A stretch of DNA of 64,000 bases from Perognathus longimembris pacificus (taxonomy: Eukaryota; Chordata; Mammalia; Rodentia; Heteromyidae), in NCBI RefSeq assembly GCF_023159225.1, contig NC_063188.1, positions 30,873,626-30,937,625 of the forward strand, given 5' to 3'. Shown in pieces: positions 41,185 to 53,614 of this stretch. The notes beneath the pieces are model-generated. The model was not told the DNA's origin, made no database searches, and worked only from the letters and a program-made list of their open reading frames with translations. The position numbers and the translations under genes are program-made. How positions within the stretch are numbered: the first letter of the stretch is position 1; each line of letters begins with the position of its first letter.

Positions 41185-41395
41185 CAATGGGTGGCTCACA
41201 CCTCTTATTCTATTCAGGAGACTAAGCTAAGGATCGATGTTCAAAATTAGACTGAGCAGGGATGTAACTGAGATTCTTTTCACTTACTCACCAAAAAGCT
41301 GGAAGTAGAACTATGGTTCAAGTGGTAGAGCACCAATCTTGAGTGAAAAAATATTTAAAATCATGCCCAGGACTTGATTTTAAGCCCTAGTACTG

Positions 41396-41398
<3 letters not shown>
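41185..41398 (+). repeat. Geo SINE, diverged
   Basis: gtggctcacacctcttattc to gccctagtactggtac; a CA microsatellite grows from its tail. Confidence 0.8.

Positions 41399-41432
<34 letters not shown>
41399..41432 (+). repeat. (CA)n microsatellite
   Basis: About 17 CA units at the end of a Geo SINE. Confidence 0.95.
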
Positions 41433-41435
<3 letters not shown>

Positions 41436-41618
41436 TATAACTAGTTAGGAAAAATATAAAAATACAAATTTAGAGGAGACTTTCTATTGAATACATATAG
41501 CTTTTATACCACCATGGTCTCAAAACTTATTGCAAGTAAAGGACTATATTTTCTAAAAATCCAAATAACTTGAAAAAATGTGGGTTACTTCTATTTTCTT
41601 TTTCTTACTCTATTTATT

Positions 41619-41850
41619 TTGGTGCTGGTCCTGGGGCTTGAACTTTGGGCCTGGGCGATGTCCATGAAATTTTGTGCTCAAGACTAGCACTCTGCTACTT
41701 GAGCCACAACTCTACTTCTGGCTTTTTGTAATTATTTGGAGATAAGAGTTTCATGGGCTTTCTGGCACAGACAGGCTTTGAACCACAATCATTAAGTCTC
41801 AGCCTCCTGAGTAGCTAGGATTACAGGCATGAGTCAATGTGCCTGGCATA
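41619..41850 (-). repeat. Geo SINE (antisense)
   Basis: ggtcctggggcttgaacttt to ggattacaggcatgagtc. Confidence 0.88.
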
Positions 41851-41859
41851 CTGCCTAAA

Positions 41860-42010
41860 TATTTTGAAATAATTTTATTGAGACATATTTTGTATATAAT
41901 TCACCCAATTACAGTATACAATTCAATGGGTTTCAGTAAATGTCCTGGGTATTTTTTCAATGTCGTAACTCTACATGTTGTTCCTCATTACATGAAAATT
42001 GTTTTCAATT
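41860..42010. repeat. Possible old L1 3' end fragment
   Basis: ttttattgagacatattttg and agtatacaattcaatgggtt resemble a common old L1 3' region. Weak. Confidence 0.35.
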
Positions 42011-42034
42011 CTGATAGCTCATCTATCTTTGGTT

Positions 42035-42272
42035 CTTTTTTTTAATCAGTCATGGAGCTTGAACTCAGGGCCTGGGCACAGTTTCCATGAGCTCTTTTGT
42101 TCAAGGCTAGCAATCTAACAGTTGGAGCCATAGCACCAATTCCAGTTTTCTGTTGGTTAATTGAAGACAAGAGTCTCATGGCCTTTCCTACTTGGTCTGG
42201 CTTTAAAGGAGATCCTGAAATCTCAGTCTCCTGAGTCAGGGTACAGGTGTAAGCCATCAACCCCTGGCTATC
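42035..42272 (-). repeat. Geo SINE (antisense)
   Basis: agtcatggagcttgaactca to gtacaggtgtaagccatc. Confidence 0.85.
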
Positions 42273-42438
42273 TTTGGTTCTTAATGAGCCTGTCTTAAGA
42301 AATAATTTTCATAAAAGAGGATAAAAAATGTTTCTTAGTTGATAAATATAGGGTTAATATAACAGTACGTCATTCTGTATGTTTGGGGGAGACTGATGAG
42401 TGATTTTAGACTCACATCAAAAGTGGAAATTTTGGCTT

Positions 42439-42638
42439 CTTTTTTTTGCCAGTCCTAGGGCTTGAACCCAGGGCCTGAGCACTGTCCCTGGTTTCTTTTT
42501 GCTCAAGGCTATCACTCTACCACTTGAACCACAGTGCCACTTCTGCTTTATTCTATATATGTGGTGCTGAAGAATCAAACCCAGGGCTTCATGTATATGA
42601 GGCAAGCACTCTACCAATAGGCCATATTCCATCCCTGG
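42439..42638 (-). mobile_element. IDL SINE (antisense)
   Basis: ttgccagtcctagggcttga to ggccatattccatccc, with tggcttc duplicated at its edges. Confidence 0.9.
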
Positions 42639-42983
42639 CTTCATTTTCATAATACACAAATAACTTTTAATATAGCCTATATTATTGGAGCTAGTGTTAT
42701 TTTAATTAACATAGTTGCAGTTCTGACCATTTCACAGTACATAAAATACTTATTGTTCTTGAAGGGATTAAAAAATAACTGAAAAAAATTGATCTAAGTA
42801 TGGAGGCCCTCAAAAAAGTGATTGTGTTTTATTTACATTTTCTTCTATCCCTTTCACTCCCAATGACTCTTTTCTTTCAAAGTGTCTTCTCTTCTGTTCT
42901 ATTTTTCTGTTACATAGATTTCTCCTCATAACACAAAATGCAAAATACATCAGTAGCATATAGAAAACATTTAAAGAATGAGA
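42639..42983. other. Unique AT-rich DNA
   Basis: No feature recognised. Confidence 0.45.
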
Positions 42984-43232
42984 GTCAAACACCAGTGGTT
43001 CATGTCTGTAACTCTAGCTACTCAGGCTACTCTAGCTACTGAGATCTGAGGATCAAGGTGCAAAGCCAGCCTGAGCAGGGAAGTCCATGTGACTCTTATC
43101 TCTAATTAACCACCAAAAAAAAGAAAAAGAAAAACTATAAAGCATTGGCTTAAGTTATAGAGTGCTAACCTTGAGTATAGAAGCTAAGGGACAGCACCCA
43201 TGCCCCGAGTTCAAACCCCAAGCCTGGCACGC
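42984..43232 (+). repeat. Geo SINE with internal duplication
   Basis: aaacaccagtggttcatgtc to ttcaaaccccaagcctggc. The ctactcaggctactctagct part is a short duplication in the head. A CA/TG-rich tail follows. Confidence 0.85.
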
Positions 43233-43432
43233 ACATGTATATGCATGTGTGTACACACATACATATACACAGACACACAGAAACTCAATAGAGAAACAAT
43301 ACTGTGATCTCTTCTATCAAATAGAAAATATTTTAAATAACCATAAAGAAGGTAACAGTTACAAGAAAATATATTTCTCCTTGTGTTTTTTTGTACCTTG
43401 GGATATATGCATTTTTAAAAATTAAGGACATG

Positions 43433-45151
43433 AGGAGGGAAGATGGTGCCAACACAATAGGGAGGCACCCAACTCACTCCAACTGAATAGCGAGCTGGGA
43501 ACTCTAGCACCCAACACCCCATCAAGAATCCAGCAAAACCAGCAGCCAGAAGCAACAGAGAAACACAGGAAATGAAAAAGAGCAAAAAAAGAAGAGCCTA
43601 TAACCTGCACGGAGCCGGAAAATCTCCGGGGTACCCCTCCCCCACCCGCCGACCATGGCCCGAACAGGGCCAGGCTGGGAAAGGGGACCCGGTACCAGCA
43701 AACCAACAGCCGAAAAGTCACGCCAGGAGCACAGAGTCCAGACAGCAGGAGCTCCACGGATCCCAGACTGAGTGCAGACTGACCGAGACAGACAGCGGCA
43801 GCAAGGGACTGGAGTTGCGGGACCGAACGGCCGGGATCAGACGTAAGTAGCAGGGGAACCGGCAGTGCAGACGGGGAGAGCCAGGACCACCACCACCAAA
43901 CGGCCAATCGCCACACCCCAGCACCACAGCCCTGAAAAGCCCACAGCAGCGCAGGACACACACACAATCTAGGACCAGTAAGTTCCCCATTACCCTCCCC
44001 CAAAATGGGAGACCAGCTCTAGCAGAGACCCAAAACCTACAAAGAAGCTAGAGCTCCCCCTCCCCTATCCCGAGGGAACAAAGGAGCCCCATATTTGGCA
44101 GCTTTAGGACCCTACAGCCTCTGGGAGAAAACGGGAGCTAGCAGAGGTGGGGCACTCAACAAGGGGACCAGGAAACACCCTAGTCAGGCATCCCCCCAAG
44201 GCCCCAGCAGAGGAGCCTGAACCTGGCCACACTGGCCCCGGCCCCTCCCCAGCAGAGGTCTGGGGACTGGTAGGCATTGGAAGCCCCACCTGAGGCACCT
44301 GGTCCTCGAAGACTTTATGAACAACAGTCATAGGCTTGCTGGTGTGCAATACCAGCCCAGCAGGGACACCTGGGCCCGAACACACACGCCCCTCACAGCG
44401 GAGGCACAGAGAGTCTGTGGGCACCAACCCATGCCCAGATACTTGATCCTTCTGGGGCCCACGCATACCACACCCCCCCACAGCAAACTTGTGAGAGGGC
44501 ACAAGCACCCTCCCAACAACTCGGGGCAGCATGTCCCAAAGGAAGCACTAGAGTGCACATGCACGCACCCCCCGGAGGGCCAGCGAGGGCCAGTTTGCTG
44601 CCCTCCAGCAGAAGGATCTCTTGCCCAAACCCCCGCGGGAGTGCACAAGCGGGCAAGCTGCCCCCTCAGCAGCAACACCTGCTCTGATAGGTACACGCCG
44701 CACAGGTGGGCAGGGCCCCCCCAGCGGCAGTGCCCACTCTGATAGGTGCATTCCACACAGGTGGGCGGGCCGCCTCTCAGCGGCAAATCTCAATCTGAGA
44801 GGTGAGCTCCTCTGACCAAGGTAACAAGTGGAATAAAGAACCAAAGAAGAGAAAAGCCTCCACCCCACGCTGAATCAGCGACCCGCAAACCCCCACCAGG
44901 GGCACGCTAGGGTCAGCACAACACAGCAGCAGGACACTATCCTGCAGAAAAAGACACAGAACCTACCCACCCCCAAGTGCAGTGAGGGTGACCACCTTGG
45001 CAACAACCGAGCCGGTCACGCTCACCCATTGGGCAGTAAGGTTCAACAGCCAAACTCAAACCCACAGCCAGGACACAAACAAGTCTCCCACTGACGGACC
45101 AGCGGGAACCAGCACAAAGCCAACCCAAGGAAGGCACCTACAGAACTCCAG
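43433..45151 (+). other. 5' UTR of L1 copy B with short tandem units
   Basis: A 1.7-kb GC-rich leader starting aggagggaagatggtgcc. At about 44676-44800 a 60-bp-scale unit repeats two to three times with drift; each unit has ctctgatagg followed by a cacaggtgggc block and cagcggca. Reading frames here are open on both strands only because of composition. Confidence 0.75.
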
Positions 45152-46260
45152 ATGCGCAAATCACAAAGAAATATTACAAATTTGATGAAAGGGCAAGCCA
45201 ACTCGCCAGCTTCAAAAAGCAGTACGACTGAAGAGGAGATGGAGAATAAAAAACAACTGAGGCTATGATAGCAGAAATAATGGAAAGCCTCAGGAATGAA
45301 TTCAGAAAACAATTCCAGGAGTTTAGAATCGAAGTCTCGAAGGACCTTCAGGAAGTCAAGAAAGAAATGGAAGCAAAAATGGATACAGTGCAAACCTCCG
45401 TTAAAGAAGACCTTAACATCCTGACAAACAAAATTCATGAAAAAATAGATTTAAAATACAACTCTTTAACGGAAGAAATTTCCACGATCAGAGCTGATCT
45501 GGCAACCATAAATATCTTCCAGACATTGATAAACTCCACACTTGGATCCACAGCACAAAGAATTGACCATATTGAATCCTGAATCTCTCTCTTAGATGAT
45601 GATGCAACTGATAAGGACCAGAAAATTACCACACTCCAAGAAATGGTAAAGCTCCAGGGCAGACTAATCCAGGAGCTAGCAGACAAAGACAAGAGATATA
45701 ATCTGTGCATAATTGGAATAGAAGAAGGAGCCAAATACCAGAGCAGAGGGCTTCAAAATATCCTCAATAAAGTGATTGCAGAAAACTTCCCCAATCTCAC
45801 AAGGGACCTCACCCAGGTAACTGAAGCCTATAGGACACCTGGCAGACCAGACCCTAGAAAATCCTCGATCAGGCACATAATAATCAAGACTTCAGATCTC
45901 AAGAATAAACAGCAAATTTTGAATGCAGCCAAAGCGAAGAAAGAGATTTATTACAATGGGAAAAGGATGCGAATAACAGCAGACCTCTCCACATAAACCT
46001 ACCACGCACAAAGAGAGTGGAAGAACACAATCCAAGTCCTACAGGCCAACAATTGCTAACCCAGAATCAGATATCCAGTGAAACTAGTGTTCATATTCGA
46101 GGGAAAAAACAGGTCTTTCCATAGCAAAGAGGATCTAAAGGAGTATGTGAATAAAAAACCAACCCTACAGTGAATTCTAAGAGGGGAACCCCACCCAACA
46201 GAAATGGTACAGGACACACAGGCAGAAACAGAAAGAAACTACAATATCCAGAGCCCAACA
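45152..46260 (+). pseudogene. L1 copy B ORF1, disrupted
   Basis: It starts at ATG 45152 (MRKSQRNITNLMKGQ). It loses frame near 45250-45265, resumes with a coiled coil (MIAEIMESLRNEFRKQF), and meets an in-frame TGA after DHIES at about 45580. The C-terminal RRM-like block then follows (YNLCIIGIEEG, VIAENFPNLTRDL, TEAYRTPGRPDPRK, IRHIIIKT, RMRITADLST) with a TAA near 45996. Residual ORF1 sequence runs up to the SINE insertion. It is non-functional as it stands. Confidence 0.85.
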
Positions 46261-46276
46261 GAAAGAGCAGCTCACT

Positions 46277-46486
46277 GGGGCTGGGGATATGGCCTAGTGG
46301 CAAGAGTGCCTGCCTCATATATATGAGGCCCTGGGTTCGGTTCCCCAGCACCACATATACAGAAAATGGCCAGAAGTGGTGCTGTGGCTCAAGAGGCAGA
46401 GTGCTAGCCTTGAGCAGGAAGAAGCCAGGGACAGTGCTCAGGCCCTGATTCCAAGGCCCAGGACTGGCAAAAAAAAAAAAAAAAAA
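46277..46486 (+). mobile_element. IDL SINE inserted in L1 copy B
   Basis: Complete IDL with a 19-A tail, flanked by the 17-bp TSD agaaagagcagctcact (46260-46276 and 46487-46503). It inserted near the ORF1-ORF2 junction. Confidence 0.95.
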
Positions 46487-46519
46487 AGAAAGAGCAGCTC
46501 ACTAAAGACAAGGAAAAAA

Positions 46520-49500
46520 GAGAGGAAAAACAGACTAACAGGAAAATGGAAGGAGAAAAAACACTCTTATCCTAGATCTCTTTGAATATAAACAGTATAA
46601 ACTATCTGATAAAAAGGAGCAGACTGACAGAGTGGATCCACAAACAAAAAGTTGCCATCTGTTGTCTACAAGAGACCCATCTTACAGCAAGGGATAAAAA
46701 CAGGCTCTGAATGAAAGGATGGAGCAAGATCTTCCAAGCAAACGCACCTACCAAAACGGCAGGAGTAGCCATCCTGATCTCAGACAAGCTGGACTTCTCA
46801 TTAAAATCAACTCAAAAAGACAAAGAAGGACACTACATTTTAATACAAGGAAAAATCCAGAACCAAGACATCACGGTGATAAATGTATACTCACTGAACA
46901 AAAGAGGCCCTACATATGTCAAGCAAATTCTCACAGAACTACAGAACAAGATAAACTCAAACACAATCATAGTGGGTGACTTTAATACCCCACTCTCTCA
47001 AGAGACAGATCAAACACCAGAGTATTAGCAAGGGAGGTGAGGACCTAAGTAACACCATATCCCAAATGGATCTGACAGATCTATACAGAATCTGTCACCC
47101 TACAGAGACCCAATACACCTTCTTCTCAGCAGCCCATGGATCATACTCCAAAATAGACCATGTCATAGCCCACACAAAGAACCTCAGCAAATAAAAATGT
47201 ATTGACGTCATCCCATGTATTATATCTGACCACAGTGGAATAAAGGTAACCCTCAATAACAACGGTTACCACAGAGGCTCTACACATTCTTGGAGGCTAA
47301 ACCCCACACTGTTATCCAACACTTGGGCCACAGACCAAATTAAGGATGAAATTAACGAATTCATAAGCCACGATGACAATGAAAATACATCACAAAGAAA
47401 CCTATGGGATACAGCTAAGGCAGTACTGAGGGGCAAAATCATTGCCCACAGCACTCACATTAAAAGAATGGAAGCAGAGCAGGTGAGTAACCTCACGATG
47501 AAACTAAAACAACTGGAGAAACAAGAAATGATCAAATCTAAAATGACTAGGAGGAGAGAGATCACAAAGATTAAAGAAGAGATAAATCTGACTGAAAAAA
47601 GAAAGACCATTCAACAAATAAAACTAAAAGCTGGTTCTTTGAGAAAATAAAATCTACAGACCCCTCGCAAGATTTACCAAAAAAAGAAGAGAAGAGACTC
47701 ATATACGTAAAATCAGGGACTCCCCTGGAAAAATTACAACAAATACACACAATATTCACTCTATTCACTAAAAAACAATAATTTTACAGAAATGGATCAA
47801 TTCTTAGGGAAGTATAAACTGCCCACACTGAACCAAGAAGAAATAAATCAATTAAATAAACCAATAACTTACAGCGAGATACAGGGGGTAATCAAGAGCC
47901 TCCCAACAAAGAAAAGCCGAGGCCCAGATGGATTCACCAATGAATTCTACAAAACCTTTAGTGAGGCACTTATACCAATACTTCTCAAACTCTTTCGCGA
48001 AATAGAAACATAGGAAGAAATCCCAAACTCATTCTATGAAGCTATTTATATACTCATCCCCAAACCAGGCAAAGACCCAACAAAAAAAGAGAACTAAAGA
48101 CCAATATCACTAATGAACACAGACGCAAAGCTCCTCAATAAAATATTAGCTAACAGAATCAAGAAACTGATCAAGAAAATTATACATCATGACCAAGTAG
48201 GCTTCATCCCACAGTCCCAAGGATGGTTCAACATCCGTAAATCAATCAATGTAATTCACCACATAAACAGAACTAAAATTAAGAATCACATTGTTATCTC
48301 AGTTGATGCCCAAAAAGCCTTTGACAAAATACAACATTCATACTTATTAAAATCTCTGGAGAGAACAGGAATAGATGGAACATTCCTCAAAACAATAAAA
48401 GCCATATACAACAGACCAACTGCTAATATCGTATTAAATGGGGAGAAACTAAAATCATTCCCCCTAAACTCAGGGACAAGACAAGGATGCCCAATCTCCC
48501 CACTTCTTTTCAATATAGTGCTAGAATCCCTAGCCATAGCAATAAGACAAGAGGAGGACATCAAAGGGATCCACATCGGCAAGGAAGAAATCAAGCTATC
48601 CCTATTCGCAGATGACATGATCTTATATCTGAAGGACCCAAAAAACTCAGTCCCCAAACTCCTACACCTAATAAACCATTTTGGCAAAGTAGCAGGCTAC
48701 AAAATCAATCCACAAAAGTCAGCAGCTTTTCTGTACACCAGCAATATAAAAGCAGAAAAGGAAATTATGGAAATAATTCCATTTACAGTAGCCAAAAAAA
48801 GAATAAAGTACCTAGGGATCAACCTAATCAAAGATGTGACGGACCTATTTAATGAGAACTATAAAAGTCTAATAACGGAAATCAAAGAAGACACAAGGAG
48901 ATGGAAAGACCTCCCATGCTCATGGGTAGGCAGAATCAATATAGTGAAAATGGCCATATTGCCCAAATTGTTATACAAATTCAATGCAATCCCCATCAAA
49001 ATCCTAGATACATTCTTCACTGAAATAGAGAAAGCAACCCATAAATTTATATGGAACAGCAAAAGACCTAGAATAGCCAATTCTAGGCAAAAAAAAAGCA
49101 GTGCAGGTGGTATCACAATACCAGACTTTGAGCTCTACTATAGAGCCATCATAACAAAAACAGCCTGGTATTGGTATAAAAACAGACCTGAAGACCAATG
49201 GATTAGAATTGAAGATCCAGAAATAAAACCGCACTCTTACAGTCACCTGATATTCGACAAAGGAGCTAAAGACATACAATGGAATAAACAGAGCCTCTTC
49301 AACTACTGGTGCTGGGAAAACTGGGCAGCCATATGTAGAAAACTCAAAGTACACCCTAGCCTATCACCATGCACCAAGATCAACTCAAAATGGATCAAGG
49401 ACCTCAACATCATACCTGAATCCTTGAAACTACTGAAGGACAGAGTAGGAAAGACTCTAGAACTTATAGGCACAGGAAGGAACTTCCTGAATAGAGTCCC

Positions 49501-50262
49501 AGGGGCACAACAGATAGGGGAGAGACTCGACAAATGGGACTACTACAAAATAAAAAGTTTCTGCACAGCTAAGGACATAGCCACCAAACTAGAAAGACAG
49601 CCAACCATATGGGAAAGGATCTTTACCAGCACAGCAACAGACAAAGGCCTCATATCTGTCATTTACAGAGAACTCAAAAAACTAATCCCTCCAAGCCCAG
49701 TAAACCAATTAGGAAATGGGCAAAGGAGCTAAAGAGAGACTTCACAAGAGAAGATATAAAAATGGCAAAGAAACATATGAGGCAATGTTCAAAATCCCTG
49801 GCAGTAAAGGAAATGCAAATAAAAACAACCCTGAGATACCACCTCCCTCCAGTTAGAATGGCCTATACTCTGAACTCAGGCAACAACAAATGCTGGAGGG
49901 GGTGCAGGGAAAAAGGACCCCTTCTCCATTGTTGGTGGGAGTGCAAATTAGTACAACCACTTTGGAGAACAGTATGCAGGTTTCTCAAAAAGCTCAACAT
50001 AGACCTACCCTATGACCTAGCCATACCATTCCTAGGCATCTGTCCTGAACAACAGGTCCCAAGATATCAAAAAGACATTTGCACTTCCATGTTTATCGCT
50101 TCACAATTCACAATAGCCAAAATATGGAAACAACCCAGATGCCCCTCCACAGATGAATGGATCAAAAAAATATGGTACCTATACACAATGGAATACTACA
50201 TAGCGATAGAAATGGTGAAATATTGTTATTTGCAGGGAAATGGTCAGAACTTGAACAAATAA
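46520..50262 (+). pseudogene. L1 copy B ORF2 (endonuclease-reverse transcriptase), disrupted
   Basis: The start is degenerate. Endonuclease sequence is recognisable from about 46590 (CCLQETHLTARDKN), with a TGA at 46708-46710 and further breaks near 47026, 47195 and 48011. The RT core at 48113-49732 is a single open stretch with motif A ([11 protein letters not shown]), [10 protein letters not shown] and the catalytic FADD at 48605-48616. A frame change near 49730 leads to the C-terminal cysteine domain ([18 protein letters not shown]), ending at 50262. Unlike copy A, the RT catalytic motifs survive, but several nonsense and frameshift changes inactivate the ORF. Confidence 0.9.
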
Positions 50263-51136
50263 TGTTGAGCGAGACAAGCCTAGAACACAGAAAACAAAGG
50301 GGCATGATCTGATATATGACTGTTAAGGAGGGGGGAGGGGGGGACAGTAGAGACCAGGTCTGCGAAACCAAAAACTTCTTGTCAAATGGTATATCCCACA
50401 GGTTTGGGTCAGCGACCCTACATTATGTAACTAAAACCAAACAAGTACTCAACATATAAAGGTCAAAAATAGACTTCTCAGTGGATCACAATTGCTCAAA
50501 AGCTATGTATGTATGTTCATATAAGACTACTGTCGACATATTGTCTACTGTCGACATTACATTTAAAGCCCTAGGCGAATTTTCTTTGGTGTAGGCCATG
50601 TGGCCACTGTATATGTTCTTGGTACACTGTGTATTGTATATATGTCTACCTGACCTAGGGAAGGGAAAGAAAAACAGGGTGTACGATATCACAAGATATG
50701 TACACACTGCCCTACTATGTAACTGTACCCCTTTTGCACAACACCTTGTCAAAAAAATTTTGTTTAATTAATAAATAAATTATAAACAAAAAAATTAAGG
50801 ACATGTTAAAGGTAATAAAATGCAGTTAAAATTATTCTTTGTGATATATAAAGCCTCTGCCATCAGGCAGATTTCACAGACGGAAAATATAACCATTAAT
50901 TATCCTTTGATTATAGCTTGAGGTTAAAATTCTTTTTTTACTTGGAAGTAATTGAAGAGTCACAGAAAGTTACATAGAAATTTAAAAAATACACAGGGAA
51001 ATTGTGTATATTCCCCCTCAGCTTTCTGCAATGTTAATAGCTTACCTAATTGTAGAACTATATTAAAACTAAGAAACAGATTTAGCATAAATCTTAGAGC
51101 TTGTTCATATTTTAGCAATTTTACATGAACTTTTTG

Positions 51137-51590
51137 TCTACAGTGATCCCTCACCTATCTCAGGAATTAATGATCCAGAGCCCCCACCCCCATCCCAGAA
51201 CTATATAGTTGTCCCTCTCTATATTGTGGTTCACTTATTGCTACTTTGTAGATTTTCACCTATCTCGGGAATCTCTGGAACATAATTCCTGTGATAAGTG
51301 AGGGATCACTATTTAGGTATTTTTTTTTGCCAGTTGTTTGGACTCAGGGCCTGAGCACTGTCCCTGGCTTCTTTTTGCTCAAGGCTGGCACTCTACCTCT
51401 TGAACTACAGCACCACTTCTGGCTTTCTGTTCATGTGGTGCTGAGCAATCAAACCCAGGGCTTTGTGCATGTACTCTACCCATAAGCCACATTCCCAGCC
51501 CATATTTACCTATTTTTTAAAGAACCTGCAATACAGTGAAGCCGCAATAAATGGACTGCAATATAGCGAGGGATGACTGTATGCAGTTTT
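51137..51590. repeat. Tigger-like DNA transposon, split by an IDL SINE
   Basis: Ends are inverted relative to each other: tacagtgatccctcacctat at the left and agcgagggatgactgta at the right. The same family as 6165-6400. An IDL sits at about 51320-51500. Confidence 0.7.
51320..51500 (-). mobile_element. IDL SINE (antisense) in the Tigger-like element
   Basis: tttgccagttgtttggactc to ccacattcccagccc. Confidence 0.88.
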
Positions 51591-52304
51591 ATCATAACCG
51601 CCACTGTGATCAGCTTACTCAACTATACAATCACCACAAAACTCCTTCAAGTTGCTCATCACTAAGTAGCCACACCAATCTCCTTCCCTTCTATTCCTAG
51701 TTCTTATTCTCCATCTCCATAATTATTATGCTGTTACATAAATTTTATGCAAAAAAACCATGTGATATGTGAACTTTTTATACTGGCTTTTTGTCACTCA
51801 ACAAAATGCCCTTGAGATCCATTCAAGTTATTACATGTATCAATAAATCGCTCTTCTTTACTCCCAAGTAGTTTATTAAATCATCTGTCTATTGAAGGGC
51901 ATTTGGTTAGGTTCCAATTTTTTACTGTTATGAATAAAACTGCTACGATCATTCATGTATAAGTTCTTGTGGGAAAGTATGTCTTCATTTATCAGGGATA
52001 AATGCCAAAAGTGCAATAGTTGGAGCATGGCACATCTATTTTTAGATTTCAAAGGATTTTCCAAACTATTTCCATAGTGGTTGGACCCTTTTATATCCCC
52101 ACAAAAATGTATGAATGATAGTTTTTCTGCTTTCTCACTATTATTTAGTAGTATCATATTGTTCATTATCCATTGTGATAAGTATGTAGTGACATCTCAT
52201 TATATTTTTACATTGTTTAATCACTAATAATATCAATCATCTTTTCATGTATTTAGTGTCCATCTGTGGATCCTGTTTGATAAAATATCTATGCATATTT
52301 TTCC

Positions 52305-52390
52305 CATTTTTTGAGCTGGGGTCTCACTTGTGAGCCTTCTGCCTCAGACTCTCAAGTAGCTGGGATTACAGACAAGTACCACTATGTCTT
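52305..52390 (-). repeat. B1-like SINE fragment (antisense)
   Basis: gagctggggtctcacttgtg and agctgggattacagacaagt. Confidence 0.6.
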
Positions 52391-52491
52391 ATTTCACAAT
52401 TAGGTTGTTTGTTTTAGTTTTGAGTATTCTATATACATACAAGACCATTTTGAGTTTTGAGTATTCCATATATGTATAAGACCATATTGGA

Positions 52492-52929
52492 GGCTGGGGA
52501 TATGGCCTAGTGGCAAGAGTGCCTTCCTCATATACATGAGGCCCTGGGTTCGATTCCCCAGCACCACATATACAGAAAATGGCCAGAAGTGGCGCTGTGG
52601 CTCAAGTGGCAGAGTGCTAGCCTTGAGCAAAAAGAAGCCAGGGGGCTGGGGATATGGCCTAGTGGCAAGAGTGCCTGCCTCATATACATGAGGCCCTGGG
52701 TTCGATTCCCCAGCACCACATATACAGAAAATGGCCAGAAGTGGCGCTGTGGCTCAAGTGGCAGAGTGCTAGCCTTGAGCAAAAAGAAGCCAGGGACAGT
52801 GCTCAGGCCCTGAGCCCAAGCCCCAGGACTGGCCAAAAAAATAAATAAATAAAAAATAAATAATTAAGTAAAAAGAAGCCAGGGACAGTGCTCAGGCCCT
52901 GAGTCCAAGCCCCAGGATTGGCCAAAAAA
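52492..52929 (+). mobile_element. IDL SINE (outer), split by another IDL
   Basis: Outer copy in two parts (52492-52643 and 52870-52929), with TSD aagaccatattgga at 52478-52491 and 52930-52943. Confidence 0.95.
52644..52869 (+). mobile_element. IDL SINE (inner), inserted in the outer IDL
   Basis: Complete copy with an (AAATA)-type tail. TSD aaaaagaagccaggg (52629-52643 and 52870-52884) comes from the outer copy. Confidence 0.95.
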
Positions 52930-53525
52930 AAGACCATATTGGATATGTGATTATAGTCTGTTTATCAATTTTTAATTTTATCAATCATGTTATTTTGTGT
53001 CAAATGTAACAGTTTTGACAAGATTTATCTAGATACCAAAAATTTCCCTATATGTTTTTTAATAGAAGTTTTGTAGCTTTATATTTTTTTTTCCCATTTT
53101 CAGTTTTCATTTGAGGTGTGAAGTTTAGGTCAAGGTTCATTTATTGGCAGATAGACGTTCAAATATCAAGAAATATTTATTTAAAAAGTAGAGATAAGAA
53201 AGTGAAATCTATAGAAATGGAATTTGCCACATTAAAGTTTCATTACTGCTTAGGACTTACGGTGGGTGACAAGCACATTTCTCCCTATATGTAAATCCCA
53301 AATAGGTAAGATTACAGGCCTTAGCCACTAGTGCTCACTCTTAGCTCAGATTTACATTTGAAATGTATTTGGCCAACATTTCTGACTTTGAAAAATATGA
53401 AAATAATGTTAAGTGAAAAGTTCCTGGGAATTATACCCTATTCTGAATTGCTAATGTCTAATGCTATTACCTGAGAACAGCAGTATATTATACCTTCACA
53501 TATGGGAGGGAGACTTGTGTTCCTT

Positions 53526-53528
<3 letters not shown>

Positions 53529-53612
<84 letters not shown>
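53529..53612 (+). repeat. (CA)n(GA)n compound microsatellite
   Basis: About 18 CA units followed by more than 20 GA units. Confidence 0.97.

Positions 53613-53614
<2 letters not shown>

Larger units (their letters stand above)
43433..50789 (+). mobile_element. Full-length L1 retrotransposon, copy B
   Basis: A 7.36-kb LINE-1 on the plus strand with a perfect 16-bp TSD aaaaattaaggacatg (43417-43432 and 50790-50805). It has a GC-rich 5' UTR (43433-45151), a broken ORF1 (from 45152), a broken ORF2 (about 46520-50262) and a 3' UTR with a G-rich tract (50325-50342) and an A-rich tail. An IDL SINE (46277-46486) lies between the ORFs. UTRs and ORF details differ clearly from copy A, so it belongs to another L1 lineage. 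Confidence 0.95.
50930..53150 (-). repeat. Old L1 fragment (antisense), interrupted several times
   Basis: Antisense L1 ORF2/3' UTR sequence is collinear across 50930-51136, 51591-52300, 52391-52491 and 52944-53150 (e.g. gttaggttccaattttttac, cataatttaggttgttt-type and ttaatagaagttttgtagct words). Insertions: a Tigger-like element, a B1-like SINE and a nested IDL pair. Confidence 0.65.

Noticed and set aside
43422..44003. 193-codon minus-strand frame with hydrophobic stretches, possible membrane protein
   Set aside because: Antisense to the L1 copy B 5' UTR, GC-driven; no family recognised.
44104..44868. Long overlapping frames on both strands in the L1 copy B leader
   Set aside because: GC-rich 5' UTR with few stop codons; no L1 leader protein is known to match and the repeats explain the repeated words.
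52492..52929. Direct repeats suggestive of a CRISPR-like array
   Set aside because: Explained fully by nested SINE insertions; mammalian DNA, no regular spacers.
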